64,000 nt of DNA from an uncultured Pseudomonadota bacterium (lineage in GTDB: Bacteria > Pseudomonadota > Gammaproteobacteria > Steroidobacterales > Steroidobacteraceae). Of the stretch, positions 17,170-26,300 are shown piece after piece. The position numbers were made by a program, and so were the translations under genes. Each line of letters begins with the position of its first letter. Positions within the stretch are counted from its first letter, which is position 1. The notes beneath the pieces were generated by a model. It searched no databases, was not told where the DNA came from, and saw nothing but the letters and a program-made list of their open reading frames with translations. The stretch spans positions 62,001 to 126,000 of the forward strand of contig CAIKZZ010000022.1 in NCBI GenBank assembly GCA_903832085.1, in the 5' to 3' direction.

Positions 17170-18708
17170 ATGTCTGAAGCAAAAAGTCCGAGTGAAAACG
17201 TGAATCGGCGTGATTTTGTGCAGGCCGCGGTCGCAGGCGCGCTACTCACTGCAGCGCCTAGCGCGCTGCTCGCCGCTGGTAACGGGCGCAGTGCCGATAA
17301 AAAAGCAGTGCTTGCGTTGGTGCCACGTATGCATGCGGAGAATCTCAAACGTTTGCAAGACTGGATTGCACTGCCGTCGATTGCGGCAGAGAACCGCAAC
17401 TATCCGCAGGGTGCCGAGCACATGGCGGCACTGGCGCGTGATGCGGGCTTTACTGACGTCAAATTGGTGCCCACGAGTGGCAAGCCTGGCGTCTTTGGGC
17501 GGTTGGATGTCGGCGCTAAAGCCACGCTTGCGGTGTATTTCATGTACGACGTAAAACAGTTCGTGCCGGAGGAATGGAGTTCGCCGCCACTCGAGGGTAA
17601 GTTGGTTCAAAAAGATGGCTTAGGTATGGTGTGTATGGGCCGCGGCGCTGTGAATCAGAAGGGTCCACAAAATTCGTTCTTAAGCGCGTTAATGGCATTT
17701 AAGGCTGCTGGTAAAAAGCCGCCAGTCAATTTAGTTTTGGTCTGTGAGGGTGAGGAGGAAGTTGCCTCACCACATTTTGGCGAGGTCGTACACAACCCAG
17801 AAGTCTTCGCCGCGCTGAAGACGTGTGTGGGCGTGTTTATGCCAGAGGCCGCTCAAGATGTAGATGGCGGCGTACAAATTACGCTCGGTGCCAAGGGTGT
17901 TGTAGAGCTTGAGCTCGTGTCATCGGGTGAAGTGTGGGGGCGTGGTCCGGCCAAGGATGTGCACTCCAGTTTAGAGGCGCAAGTCGACTCGCCAAGTTGG
18001 CATCTGATCCAAGCGTTGAACACGCTTGTCGCCGCCGACGGCCACACGCCCGCAGTTGAGGGCTTTTTTGAGCACGCGCAGCCACTATCGGTTGAGCAGC
18101 GGCAGATGATTGCAAATTACGCGGCTAAAACGTCTGAGGAAATGGTTAAGCGGCAGTACGGTGTAAAGCGCTGGGCATACGATGCCAGCTGGCTGGATTC
18201 ACTGGAGCGGTTAGAGTCCCAACCCACGATCAACATTGAAGGCTTGGTGGGTGGGTACACAGGCCCTGGCGGTAAGACGGTATTGCCGCACCGCGCTGTT
18301 GCGAAGATCGATATGCGCTTGGTGCCGGATATGACAGCGGCCGATACGCTTGCCAAGCTCAAGGCGCACTTGGCTAAGCATGGCTTTGGTGACATTGAGG
18401 TGAACATGAGTGGTGGCTATGATCCGAATCAGACGGATCCAAAAAGCCAACTGATCCAAACCCAGGTGGCTACATACCGCGCACTCGGCGTGGAAACCAC
18501 CTTATGGCCGCGCTCAGCAGGGTCTTGGCCTGGGTATGTGTTTACCAACGCACCCTTAAATTTGCCCGCAGGTCATTTTGGTTTGGGCCATGGTACGGGC
18601 GCACACGCGCCGAACGAATATTACTTGATCGACTCGGTCAATCCGAAGGTGCAGGGACTCGATGGCGCAGTCGCATCTTTTGTTGAATACCTGTACGCAC
18701 TCGGTTAA
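17170..18708 (+). CDS. Tat-exported M20-family peptidase homologue with altered metal site
   Basis: The 512-residue protein begins with a twin-arginine signal (NRRDFVQAAVAGALL) and follows the M20 dipeptidase layout, with a lid domain in the middle. Active-site motifs are recognisable but changed. The usual H-x-D strand is FMYDVKQ (His to Met) near residue 124. The bridging-Asp motif G-R-G-x-x-D-D-K-G is GRGAVNQKG (Asp to Asn) near 158. EGEEEVAS keeps the glutamates near 194, and GLGHGTGAHAPNEYY keeps the C-terminal His near 478. It may bind one metal, have other ligands, or have lost peptidase activity. ATG 17170 has a strong AAGGAG site. It is probably a single-gene unit in the periplasm. 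Confidence 0.8.
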   Translation: MSEAKSPSENVNRRDFVQAAVAGALLTAAPSALLAAGNGRSADKKAVLALVPRMHAENLKRLQDWIALPSIAAENRNYPQGAEHMAALARDAGFTDVKLVPTSGKPGVFGRLDVGAKATLAVYFMYDVKQFVPEEWSSPPLEGKLVQKDGLGMVCMGRGAVNQKGPQNSFLSALMAFKAAGKKPPVNLVLVCEGEEEVASPHFGEVVHNPEVFAALKTCVGVFMPEAAQDVDGGVQITLGAKGVVELELVSSGEVWGRGPAKDVHSSLEAQVDSPSWHLIQALNTLVAADGHTPAVEGFFEHAQPLSVEQRQMIANYAAKTSEEMVKRQYGVKRWAYDASWLDSLERLESQPTINIEGLVGGYTGPGGKTVLPHRAVAKIDMRLVPDMTAADTLAKLKAHLAKHGFGDIEVNMSGGYDPNQTDPKSQLIQTQVATYRALGVETTLWPRSAGSWPGYVFTNAPLNLPAGHFGLGHGTGAHAPNEYYLIDSVNPKVQGLDGAVASFVEYLYALG

Positions 18709-18836
18709 GGGCGTGCTGGTTGGTGGGGTATCGTGGTGACGTCATGGCGGCGGACCATACAAAATGGCTGCTGTTCATGGCCTGTGCTGACAGCGAGTCG
18801 GCGTGAGTGTCTGCTTCCACTGGGCGGGATAAGGTG

Positions 18837-19517
18837 ATGACCGGCTCGTGCGAGCACGCGTTTCCCGCCCATGATCTTTTTTTAGATCTGGATGGCACCC
18901 TAGTGGATTCCTCCGCAGGTATTTTGGATACGTTGGCCTACGTCATGAAAGCGCAGGGCGTCACGCCGCGTCGCGCGATCACGCGCGCACAGATCGGTCC
19001 GCCACTGCGCGGCTTAGTAGAATACGCACTAGGCGATATGCCGGACCGTGCCATGCTCGCGGGTTTGGAGAGCGCCTTTCGTGAAGTCTATGATCGCGAG
19101 GGGTATCTGCAGACCAAGGAATATGCTGGTGCGACGCAGGCACTTTCAGCGCTGCACGGGTCGGGAGTGGTGCTGCATATCGTGACGAATAAACGTCTCG
19201 CACCAACCGAATTGATTGTAAAAATGCTCGGTTGGAAGTCTTTTTTTACATCCATACGCACGCTCGATTCCTGCGCGCGTGCAGCGACAAAGGCCGATGT
19301 GTTGCGTGAGCTATTGGCGAGTTGCCCGGTCAGTGTGCCGTCAGGACAGCCAGTGCGCTGGTTTGTGGGAGATACCGCAGACGACTGTCTGGCGGCGCAG
19401 GCGAATGCGATCGACTTTGCATGGGCGAGTTGGGGTTATGGACTTAGCGATACACTACCTGTCGCTGCGACCCACATTCTCGGCTCGCCCAATGACTTAT
19501 TGCGGTTTATGCGCTGA
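18837..19517 (+). CDS. HAD-family phosphatase, Gph-like
   Basis: A haloacid-dehalogenase hydrolase of the phosphoglycolate-phosphatase subgroup: motif I DLDGTLVDSSAG near residues 17-28, an alpha-helical cap domain, motif II VTNKR, a motif III Lys in the middle, and motif IV VGDTADDCLAA near residue 180. It probably dephosphorylates a small phosphorylated metabolite; the substrate cannot be read. ATG 18837 is taken as the start, but GTG 18807 in the same frame is also possible. Its neighbours give no functional clue. Confidence 0.8.
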   Translation: MTGSCEHAFPAHDLFLDLDGTLVDSSAGILDTLAYVMKAQGVTPRRAITRAQIGPPLRGLVEYALGDMPDRAMLAGLESAFREVYDREGYLQTKEYAGATQALSALHGSGVVLHIVTNKRLAPTELIVKMLGWKSFFTSIRTLDSCARAATKADVLRELLASCPVSVPSGQPVRWFVGDTADDCLAAQANAIDFAWASWGYGLSDTLPVAATHILGSPNDLLRFMR

Positions 19518-19614
19518 CTCGGCCGCTTGCTGATCTGTTTCACTGGTAGGCATAGGAAGGTCCGGCTGACATCTGGTATTAAACGAGTATTGATTCGAGG
19601 ACTTTAGGATTTTT

Positions 19615-21390
19615 ATGTACAACTATCGTGCCCCCCGTCGTGAACTGCAATTTGTGCTTCATGAAGTGCTGCAGGCGGCCCAAGTGTTAACGACACTTGG
19701 TCGCCCGGATATAAATGAAGAGCTCATCGATGGAATCATGGAGGAAGGTGCGCGCTTCAGCGAAGGCGTGCTCTCACCATTAAATGCCAGTGGCGACTGG
19801 CAGCCACCGACGATTACTGATGGGGTTGTAACAGCATCCGCTGGCTTTAAAGAGGCCTATCGATTGTTTCGGGAGGGCGGTTGGACGGGTATGTCGGCAG
19901 ATACAGCAGTTGGTGGCCAAGGTCTCCCAGCGTTGGCGCATATCCCTGTGGGCGAGATGCTGTGTAGTGCAGCGATGGCGTGGCGTATGGCGAGTGGCTT
20001 ATCAGAAGGCGCGATTGCAGCCCTGACGCGACATGCTAGCGAGGATATAAAAGCACGTTATCTGCCACAGCTTGTGTCCGGGGAATGGACTGGCACGATG
20101 TGCCTGACCGAGCCGCAGGCGGGTACAGATCTTGCCATCCTGCGTACGCGTGCTGAGGGTGCCGCTGATGGTAGTTATAAGATTAGCGGTACCAAGATCT
20201 ATATCAGTTGGGGTGAGCACGATCTGACCGATAACATTGTGCATTTGGTGCTCGCTCGCTTGCCAGACGCTGTGGCTGGCACAAAGGGCATCAGTCTGTT
20301 TCTAGTGCCCAAGCGTCTCGAAGGGCGCGCCAATGGTGTGAGTTGCCTGTCGATTGAGCACAAGATGGGTATTCATGGGTCTCCCACCTGCGTGATGTCG
20401 TTTGACAACGCGCAGGGCTGGTTGGTTGGCAAGGAAGGTGGGGGGCTCGCGTGCATGTTTACGATGATGAACCATGCCCGTTTGGGTGTGGGTCTGCAGG
20501 GCCTCGGGATTAGTGAGCGGGCTTTGCAAGCCTCCTGCACATATGCTTTTGAGCGTTTGCAGGGTCGTTCCGTGCGAGGGCCGCAGGCGCCTGACAAAAA
20601 CGCGGACCCTATTGCAGTGCACGCGGATGTCCGTCGCATGCTGCTCACCCAAAAAGCGTTGACTGAGGGCGAGCGCTTGCTCGCGTATTACACCTACATG
20701 CTGGAGGACACCGAGCAGTTGGCACCCACCGCTCCTGAACGTGAGCGAGCCGGACTATTGCTCGCTTTGTTGGTGCCCATTGTGAAGGCACGACTGACAG
20801 AGTCTGGCGTTGAGTGCGCGAGTCTTGCGATACAGGTGCACGGCGGTGCTGGATTCATACGTGATACCGGAGTTGAGCAGTATTTGCGTGATAGCAAAAT
20901 TACCTGCATCTACGAGGGCACCAACGGTATTCAGGCGCTTGATCTACTCGGGCGCAAGGTGCTGGCTAATGGTGGTGAGAGTCTTAAGCTGATCAATGCT
21001 GAGATTGCCGCAACCCTAGCGGCTGACATGCCGCAGTCACTGCGAAGCTGGGCGACATTGCTGCAATTGGCGCTGCAGGAGTGGGCGGAGTTAACGCGCT
21101 TAGTGGCTGAGCGTGTCGCAAAAGATCCGGACGAGCTTGGTGCCGTGGCGGTTGATTACCTGCACTATGCGGGTTACGTGTTGACGGCATGGTGCTGGCT
21201 AAAAGCTGCGATGGTTGCGTCCCTTAAGCTCGGTGCGACAAAGGCGGAGGCGCCGTTTTATGAGGGTAAGCTCATGGCGGCACAGTTTTATTTCGAGCGG
21301 ATTTTGCCGCGCACATTGAGCCACGCTGCCGCGGTGCGTGCCGGTGTTGCCAGCGTGCCAATCCTAAGAGCCGAGCAACTGTGTGGCTAA
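19615..21390 (+). CDS. Acyl-CoA dehydrogenase (long, DmdC-type family)
   Basis: An FAD-dependent acyl-CoA dehydrogenase of 591 residues, longer than the usual ~380. This matches the subgroup with an extra N-terminal segment (YRAPRRELQFVLHEVL) and a C-terminal extension, as in DmdC and related FadE proteins. FAD and substrate contacts are in CLTEPQAGTDL (about 163-173) and YISWGEHDL. The catalytic Glu is in CIYEGTNGIQALDLLGRK near residue 432. It would oxidise acyl-CoA to enoyl-CoA and pass electrons to ETF; etfA/etfB occur 38 kb downstream. The substrate is unknown, and DmdC activity on methylmercaptopropionyl-CoA should not be assumed. AGGA precedes the ATG. Confidence 0.87.
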   Translation: MYNYRAPRRELQFVLHEVLQAAQVLTTLGRPDINEELIDGIMEEGARFSEGVLSPLNASGDWQPPTITDGVVTASAGFKEAYRLFREGGWTGMSADTAVGGQGLPALAHIPVGEMLCSAAMAWRMASGLSEGAIAALTRHASEDIKARYLPQLVSGEWTGTMCLTEPQAGTDLAILRTRAEGAADGSYKISGTKIYISWGEHDLTDNIVHLVLARLPDAVAGTKGISLFLVPKRLEGRANGVSCLSIEHKMGIHGSPTCVMSFDNAQGWLVGKEGGGLACMFTMMNHARLGVGLQGLGISERALQASCTYAFERLQGRSVRGPQAPDKNADPIAVHADVRRMLLTQKALTEGERLLAYYTYMLEDTEQLAPTAPERERAGLLLALLVPIVKARLTESGVECASLAIQVHGGAGFIRDTGVEQYLRDSKITCIYEGTNGIQALDLLGRKVLANGGESLKLINAEIAATLAADMPQSLRSWATLLQLALQEWAELTRLVAERVAKDPDELGAVAVDYLHYAGYVLTAWCWLKAAMVASLKLGATKAEAPFYEGKLMAAQFYFERILPRTLSHAAAVRAGVASVPILRAEQLCG

Positions 21391-21507
21391 CGGGTAGCTG
21401 GTTTGGCTGGGCGGGTCTTGCAACCGGCCTCGGTGAGTATGATGATCGGGGCAGGCAGTGGCGATTTTTGCTGGGGATCACTTAAGGTCAAGCGTAGAGG
21501 AGGTTCC

Positions 21508-21750
21508 ATGACTCGAGTTAGACGCATTCAAGGACTAATGGCGACGCTTTGGTTGGCCGTTAGCGGGGTCGCCATGGCGGTGCCGGGGGCAACGCCAGCG
21601 GCTGGGGATGTGCGTGGGCTGGGGGATGAGAGTTGCGATGCCAAATGCGACGATCAGTCGGATAAGTGCATGAAGGAGGCGGGCAATGACTCCTCCAAAA
21701 AGCAGCAATGTGATGCAAAGTACGAGGAATGCTTGCGCTCCTGTGGCTAA
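21508..21750 (+). CDS. Small exported six-cysteine protein
   Basis: The 80-residue product has a signal peptide (MTRVRRIQGLMATLWLAVSG, cleavage near AMA). The mature peptide of about 55 residues has its six cysteines in a mirror-symmetric pattern: C-x3-C-x6-C-x13-C-x6-C-x3-C. The surrounding sequence is polar and helical, suggesting a disulfide-stapled helical hairpin. ATG 21508 has a strong AGAGGAGG ribosome site; the longer open frame from 21403 is not needed. I do not recognise the family. Metal binding or a structural envelope role are guesses. It stands alone between the acyl-CoA dehydrogenase and a small acidic protein. Confidence 0.7.
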   Translation: MTRVRRIQGLMATLWLAVSGVAMAVPGATPAAGDVRGLGDESCDAKCDDQSDKCMKEAGNDSSKKQQCDAKYEECLRSCG

Positions 21751-21853
21751 GGCTCGCACAAGGCTGGGCTTACCTGCACGGGCCGGTAGGTCTCGCTGGC
21801 CGCCGTGGAGGAGCCGAATCTGGACCCTGTACGGTCGGTTAGTCAGTTTGCAG

Positions 21854-21881
21854 TTGCAGTCCTACCTCAATTCTGTATAGT
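21854..21881 (+). promoter_or_regulatory. Putative sigma-70 promoter
   Basis: TTGCAG at 21854-21859 and TATAGT at 21876-21881 are separated by 16 bases. It lies about 70 bases upstream of the small acidic protein gene and could also serve lysAC and asd downstream. Confidence 0.5.
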
Positions 21882-21953
21882 TCGGGTGCTTCGCAGTGGC
21901 GAAAGTGTCAGATCTTGTTGATCTGATTAAGAATTTTCGAGGCACGACGGGTA

Positions 21954-22169
21954 ATGAGTGAACGCGACGAAGAGCACTTCGAACTGGACGAGGAATTCCT
22001 CGCCGATGCCGAAGCCGAAGAGCCGGATTACGATCGGCTGATCGAGCGCGTCGATCGCAAAAAGGTGCAGCCCGGTAAGAAGGGTAAAGCGGCTTGGAGC
22101 AAGCTTGAGGACGTGCTCGCGGAACGACGACTGAAAAAAGCCCTGCAAGATTTTGAGGACGACCTCTAA
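21954..22169 (+). CDS. Small acidic conserved protein, PA3496-like
   Basis: The 71-residue protein has a very acidic first half (MSERDEEHFELDEEFLADAE) and a basic, helical second half (KAAWSKLEDVLAERRLKKAL). This charge layout and the closing L-E-x-x-L-x-x-R-x-L-K-x-x-L pattern resemble the PA3496 family of small proteins, proposed to affect envelope integrity. The assignment rests on general resemblance only. It may share a promoter with the following lysAC gene, although a hairpin lies between them. Confidence 0.6.
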   Translation: MSERDEEHFELDEEFLADAEAEEPDYDRLIERVDRKKVQPGKKGKAAWSKLEDVLAERRLKKALQDFEDDL

Positions 22170-22172
22170 GAC

Positions 22173-22190
22173 GCACCGGCACACCGGTGC
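22173..22190 (+). terminator. Hairpin after the small acidic protein gene
   Basis: GCACCGG (22173-22179) and CCGGTGC (22184-22190) form a perfect seven-pair stem with loop CACA, four bases after the stop codon. No T-run follows, so it may be a weak or Rho-assisted terminator or a stabilising hairpin. Confidence 0.4.
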
Positions 22191-22270
22191 AGACCCTGCA
22201 GACATACACGCTGTAGACGTTCTTCACACTCCTAACCACATGCGCCGCACTGGCGTGGCGCTTCACTCGC

Positions 22271-24859
22271 ATGACTACCAGCACTGATCCTAAGTATGTG
22301 GTTCTGAAGTTTGGTGGTACCAGTGTTTCAACCGCTGAGAACTGGCAGCACATCCTTGGTGTGATTCATGCGCGTCTGGCCGAGGGCTTGAGGCTGGTCA
22401 TCATTCACTCGGCTCTGTCCGGTGTGACTGACTTACTCGCTGGTTTCCTGACAACGCATGAACCTGCGGGCGCGCGCGCGCTGCTTGCGAAGCTACGCAC
22501 AGTGCACGTGCAATTAGCGAACGAATTGACGATTGAGTTACCACTGGCTGTCGCGCAGCAATTAGACGCATTGGAAGCGCTCGTTGCAGCTCAGCGGCTG
22601 GGTTTGGGTGTGGATGATGCGCTACGCGCTGAGGTGATGGCCTCCGGTGAGCTCATGGCGACTCAACTCGGTGCCGCGTGGCTTACAAAACAAGCGGTGC
22701 CGGTGGCCTGGGTTGATGCGCGTACCGCGCTCACCGCCGAGCGACGGGGTCTTGAAACAGACACTGCCGCAGTGTTATCCGCGACATGTGGTTACGGACC
22801 GGATGGGCAGCTACAAAAAGCGTTTGCAGCGCTCGCGCCGGTCATCATTAGCCAAGGTTTTATTGCAAAAGACAGTATAGGACGCACAGTGCTATTGGGC
22901 CGCGGTGGCTCAGACACTTCGGGTGCGTATTTTGCCGCGAAGCTGCAAGCGGTTCGCCTAGAGATTTGGACTGACGTCCCGGGCCTGTTTAGTGCCAACC
23001 CGCGCGCGGTAGCGGGTGCTCGCTTGTTGCAGCAGTTGCACTACGATGAAGCTCAGGAAATTGCCTCCAGTGGTGCGAAAGTCTTGCATCCACGCTGTAT
23101 TTTGCCCGTTAAGCAATACGGCATTCCGCTACACGTGTATGCCACACAGCGACCGGACCTGCCAGGCACCCAAATTAGTGCGCAACCCCTCGGGGGGCAT
23201 TCGGCGCAAGTCAAAGCCATTGCACTTAAGAAGGGCGTGACACTGGTGTCTATGGATAGTCCTGGCATGTGGCACGAGGTGGGGTTCCTAGCGGATGTCT
23301 TTCAGGCGTTCAAACAGGTAGGGCTGTCGGTGGACCTTGTGTCGACGTCCGAGACGAACGTGACGGTGTCGCTCGATCCGGCGGCGAATGTGTTGAGTCC
23401 CGCATCTTTGGCCGCGCTCAAACAGGCCTTGTCGAGTTTGTGCCGCACAGAAATTATTGGACCATGCGCAGCTCTATCCTTAGTCGGTCGCAATATTCGC
23501 GGCATTTTGCATACCTTTGGTGCTGCGCTGTCGCTGTTTGAGACGGAACATATTTATCTCGTTAGTCAAGCTGCTAATGACTTGAACTTTACCTTCGTCA
23601 TCGATGAGGAGGAGGGTGATCGGCTGGTCGAGCAGTTGCATGATTTACTGATCCGTCGCAATCACGATGATCGAGTGCTCGGACCTACGTGGGCTGAGAT
23701 TCATGCGATAAAGACGCCAACGCGCATCCCTACGTGGTGGGAAGTGCGTCGTGCGGATTTATTGGCATTTTTTGCCGAGCGTGACGCGGCTTATGTGTAT
23801 GACCGGCAAACGCTATGTGCTCAAGCAAGGGCGCTCCGTGGCCTGAAATCGATCAGTCATGTGCATTTTGCTATGAAAGCAAATCCAAACGCCGACGTGC
23901 TGCGTACGCTGGCGGCAGAAGGTTTAGGGTTTGATTGTGTTTCCCGCGGCGAAGTGGAGCACTTAATCGCGACTGTGCCAGGCATTGATCGCGATCACAT
24001 TGTGTATACGCCGAACTTCGCGCCGCGAGCAGAGTATGCGTGGGCGTTAAGTGCCGGTGTGCAGGTCACTATCGATAATCTGTACTGTCTTAAGCAATGG
24101 CCAGAGCTTTTTGCCGGAAAAGATGTGTTCGTGCGTATTGATACAGGACGCGGCTATGGTCACCACGCGCATGTACGTACCGCGGGCACCTATACCAAGT
24201 TTGGTGTGCCTTTAGCGGAACTCGATGAGCTACACCGACTGGCAGTTAGTGCAGGCGCGCGGGTGACAGGTCTGCATGCGCATACGGGCAGTGGTAATTT
24301 TGATGTGCACTGTTGGCTTGAAGTGGCCGAAGCACTGTCTGACGTGGCCACGCGGTTTCCAGACCTGCGAGTGCTCGATTTAGGCGGTGGCCTTGGTGTT
24401 CCTGATACGTTTGATAAAGAGCCCATCAAGCTCGAGGAATTAGACGCTGTGCTCCTCGCATTCCGGCAACAGCATTCGGCGTTTGATCTGTGGCTGGAGC
24501 CGGGGCGCTTTTTGGTTGCGAGTGCTGGCGTTTTGCTTGCGCGTGTCACGCAGCTCAAAGGCAAAGGCGATATGCGTTATGTCGGCGTTGCCACGGGTAT
24601 GAACTCTTTGATACGTCCTGCTTTGTATGGGGCACATCACGACATTGTGAACTTGTCACGGTTAGGGGCGCCGGCCACGGGCTCTTACACCGTGGTGGGT
24701 CCAATTTGTGAATCGGCCGATGTACTTGGGTCCGCGCGAGAGCTTCCTGATACACACGAGGGCGATGTGCTATTGATCGCAACCGCGGGTGCTTATGGGT
24801 ATTCGATGAGCTCTCGCTACAATCTGCGCGAGCCTGCGCAAGAGCTGTTCTTAGTTTAA
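22271..24859 (+). CDS. lysAC: Bifunctional aspartate kinase / diaminopimelate decarboxylase
   Basis: This 862-residue fusion carries the first and last steps of lysine synthesis in one polypeptide. Residues about 7-300 are aspartate kinase: KFGGTSVS near the start, then LLGRGGSDTSGAYFA, and ASSGAKVLHPRC. ACT-type regulatory domains follow to about residue 470 (VDLVSTSETNVTVSLD). The rest is diaminopimelate decarboxylase, with the PLP lysine in HFAMKANPNADV near 535, HTGSGNFD, the GGGLGV loop, and EPGRFLVA. The fused form is known from Xanthomonas and Xylella relatives and is a strong lineage clue. The next gene, asd, supplies the step between them in the aspartate pathway. Confidence 0.95.
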   Translation: MTTSTDPKYVVLKFGGTSVSTAENWQHILGVIHARLAEGLRLVIIHSALSGVTDLLAGFLTTHEPAGARALLAKLRTVHVQLANELTIELPLAVAQQLDALEALVAAQRLGLGVDDALRAEVMASGELMATQLGAAWLTKQAVPVAWVDARTALTAERRGLETDTAAVLSATCGYGPDGQLQKAFAALAPVIISQGFIAKDSIGRTVLLGRGGSDTSGAYFAAKLQAVRLEIWTDVPGLFSANPRAVAGARLLQQLHYDEAQEIASSGAKVLHPRCILPVKQYGIPLHVYATQRPDLPGTQISAQPLGGHSAQVKAIALKKGVTLVSMDSPGMWHEVGFLADVFQAFKQVGLSVDLVSTSETNVTVSLDPAANVLSPASLAALKQALSSLCRTEIIGPCAALSLVGRNIRGILHTFGAALSLFETEHIYLVSQAANDLNFTFVIDEEEGDRLVEQLHDLLIRRNHDDRVLGPTWAEIHAIKTPTRIPTWWEVRRADLLAFFAERDAAYVYDRQTLCAQARALRGLKSISHVHFAMKANPNADVLRTLAAEGLGFDCVSRGEVEHLIATVPGIDRDHIVYTPNFAPRAEYAWALSAGVQVTIDNLYCLKQWPELFAGKDVFVRIDTGRGYGHHAHVRTAGTYTKFGVPLAELDELHRLAVSAGARVTGLHAHTGSGNFDVHCWLEVAEALSDVATRFPDLRVLDLGGGLGVPDTFDKEPIKLEELDAVLLAFRQQHSAFDLWLEPGRFLVASAGVLLARVTQLKGKGDMRYVGVATGMNSLIRPALYGAHHDIVNLSRLGAPATGSYTVVGPICESADVLGSARELPDTHEGDVLLIATAGAYGYSMSSRYNLREPAQELFLV

Positions 24860-24895
24860 TGCGCGATGCCATTCGGTAATGGCTGAGGTGTCTTA

Positions 24896-26017
24896 ATGCG
24901 GGTTGGAATTATCGGTTGGCGCGGGATGGTTGGATCTGTGCTTATGGAGCGGATGCGGGCGGAAGACGACTTTGCTCTGATTGAGCCGACATTTTTTAGC
25001 ACTACGCAAGCGGGCTTAAGTGCCCCTCTGGCCTCACACGCGCATGCATTGATTTGTGACGCCAATGACATCGCGGTACTTTCGGGGATGGATGTGATCC
25101 TCACATGCCAAGGAGGGGCATATACCGAGCGTGTGCACCCGAGATTGCGTGCTGCCGGTTGGGGAGGCTATTGGATCGATGCGGCCTCGAGCTTGCGTAT
25201 GCAACCTGAGGCCGTAATTATTTTGGATCCGGTTAATCGTGATGTCATTGATGCGGCATTGCGTCGTGGTCAGCGAGATTTTATTGGCGGCAACTGTACT
25301 GTGTCGCTGCTATTGCTGGCGCTGGCGGGTCTTTTTAAAGCGGATCTGATCGAATGGATCAGTTCCATGACCTATCAGGCAGCGTCGGGCGCGGGCGCTG
25401 CGAATATGCGTGAGCTGGTGGCGCAAATGGCCTACCTAGGTCTTGAGTCTGGTGCCCCTATAGCGGATGCCGATGCGGGAGCCTCCATACTTGAATTCGA
25501 TCGGGCGATCGCTACACGCTTGCGTGTTGCTGGCATCCCTGTTGCTGAATTTGGTCAGGCGCTTGCCGGCAATTTAATTCCATGGATCGATAGCGATTTA
25601 GGTACGGGTCAGAGTCGCGAGGAATGGAAGTCGGGCGCTGAGGCCAATAAAATTTTGGATCGTACGGAGCGGCCGATTGCGATTGATGGGGTGTGTGTGC
25701 GTGTGGGTGTGATGCGTTGCCATAGCCAAGCCCTAACGATTAAATTACGGCGTCCAATGGATGCGGCTGCGGTTGAAGATGTGTTGCGCGGTGGCAACTC
25801 GTGGGTACGCGTAATTCAAAATACGCGGGATGAGAGCATGCGCGCACTGACGCCGCTTGCCGTGAGTGGCACCATGGATATACCGATCGGGCGCATACGC
25901 AATCTGCCGATGGGACCGCAGTACATCAGCGCCTTTACGGTTGGGGATCAGCTCTTGTGGGGTGCAGCGGAGCCCTTGCGCCGGATGCTGCGGCTCATCG
26001 TGAGCGGCACGATCTAA
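24896..26017 (+). CDS. asd: Aspartate-semialdehyde dehydrogenase
   Basis: Asd reduces aspartyl phosphate to aspartate semialdehyde with NADPH, following LysAC's kinase half and feeding lysine, methionine and threonine synthesis. The 373-residue protein starts MRVGIIGWRGMVGSVL, the typical NADP-binding start of the gammaproteobacterial type. The catalytic Cys is in FIGGNCTVSLLLLAL near residue 134, and SYQ-type substrate residues lie in TYQAASGAGA. The catalytic His is in RVGVMRCHSQALTI. It begins 36 bases after lysAC, so the two are likely cotranscribed. Confidence 0.94.
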   Translation: MRVGIIGWRGMVGSVLMERMRAEDDFALIEPTFFSTTQAGLSAPLASHAHALICDANDIAVLSGMDVILTCQGGAYTERVHPRLRAAGWGGYWIDAASSLRMQPEAVIILDPVNRDVIDAALRRGQRDFIGGNCTVSLLLLALAGLFKADLIEWISSMTYQAASGAGAANMRELVAQMAYLGLESGAPIADADAGASILEFDRAIATRLRVAGIPVAEFGQALAGNLIPWIDSDLGTGQSREEWKSGAEANKILDRTERPIAIDGVCVRVGVMRCHSQALTIKLRRPMDAAAVEDVLRGGNSWVRVIQNTRDESMRALTPLAVSGTMDIPIGRIRNLPMGPQYISAFTVGDQLLWGAAEPLRRMLRLIVSGTI

Positions 26018-26081
26018 GCACGGTTAGATCGCATAGGGCGCCATGGGCTGGGTGTAGTCCCAGAGTGTTTGGCGTGAATTC

Positions 26082-26109
26082 TTGACGGCTTAACGCGCAA
26101 GTCATTAAA
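26082..26109 (+). promoter_or_regulatory. Putative promoter for the SAM riboswitch transcript
   Basis: TTGACG at 26082-26087 and ATTAAA at 26104-26109 are separated by 16 bases. A transcript starting near 26117 would begin right at the P1 helix of the riboswitch. Confidence 0.55.
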
Positions 26110-26118
26110 CTGCCGCCG

Positions 26119-26222
26119 TCATCTAGACCGGCTGAGGGACTGGCCCTTTGAAGCCGGGGCAACCTGCGCTCTGCGTTACGGTGCCAACTCCTGCGGTCCC
26201 GCTTAGCGGGTTCGGTAGATGA
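26119..26222 (+). promoter_or_regulatory. SAM-I (S-box) riboswitch
   Basis: P1 is TCATCTA (26119-26125) with TAGATGA (26216-26222). The kink-turn and core sequence GGCTGAGGGACTGGCCCTTTGA and the motif GCAACC follow in order, then GGTGCCAACTCCTGC, as in S-box aptamers. A GCCATGC/GCATGGC hairpin at 26229-26246 follows and may be part of the expression platform; there is no T-run. It precedes metX and metB, the usual targets, and would switch them off when S-adenosylmethionine is abundant. Confidence 0.92.
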
Positions 26223-26300
26223 TCGCGCGCCATGCCCTTGCATGGCCGGCGTCCGCTGTCGTGGCGGCTCAGGAGTCGGCGTTTGTGCGGTCCTGAGTAG

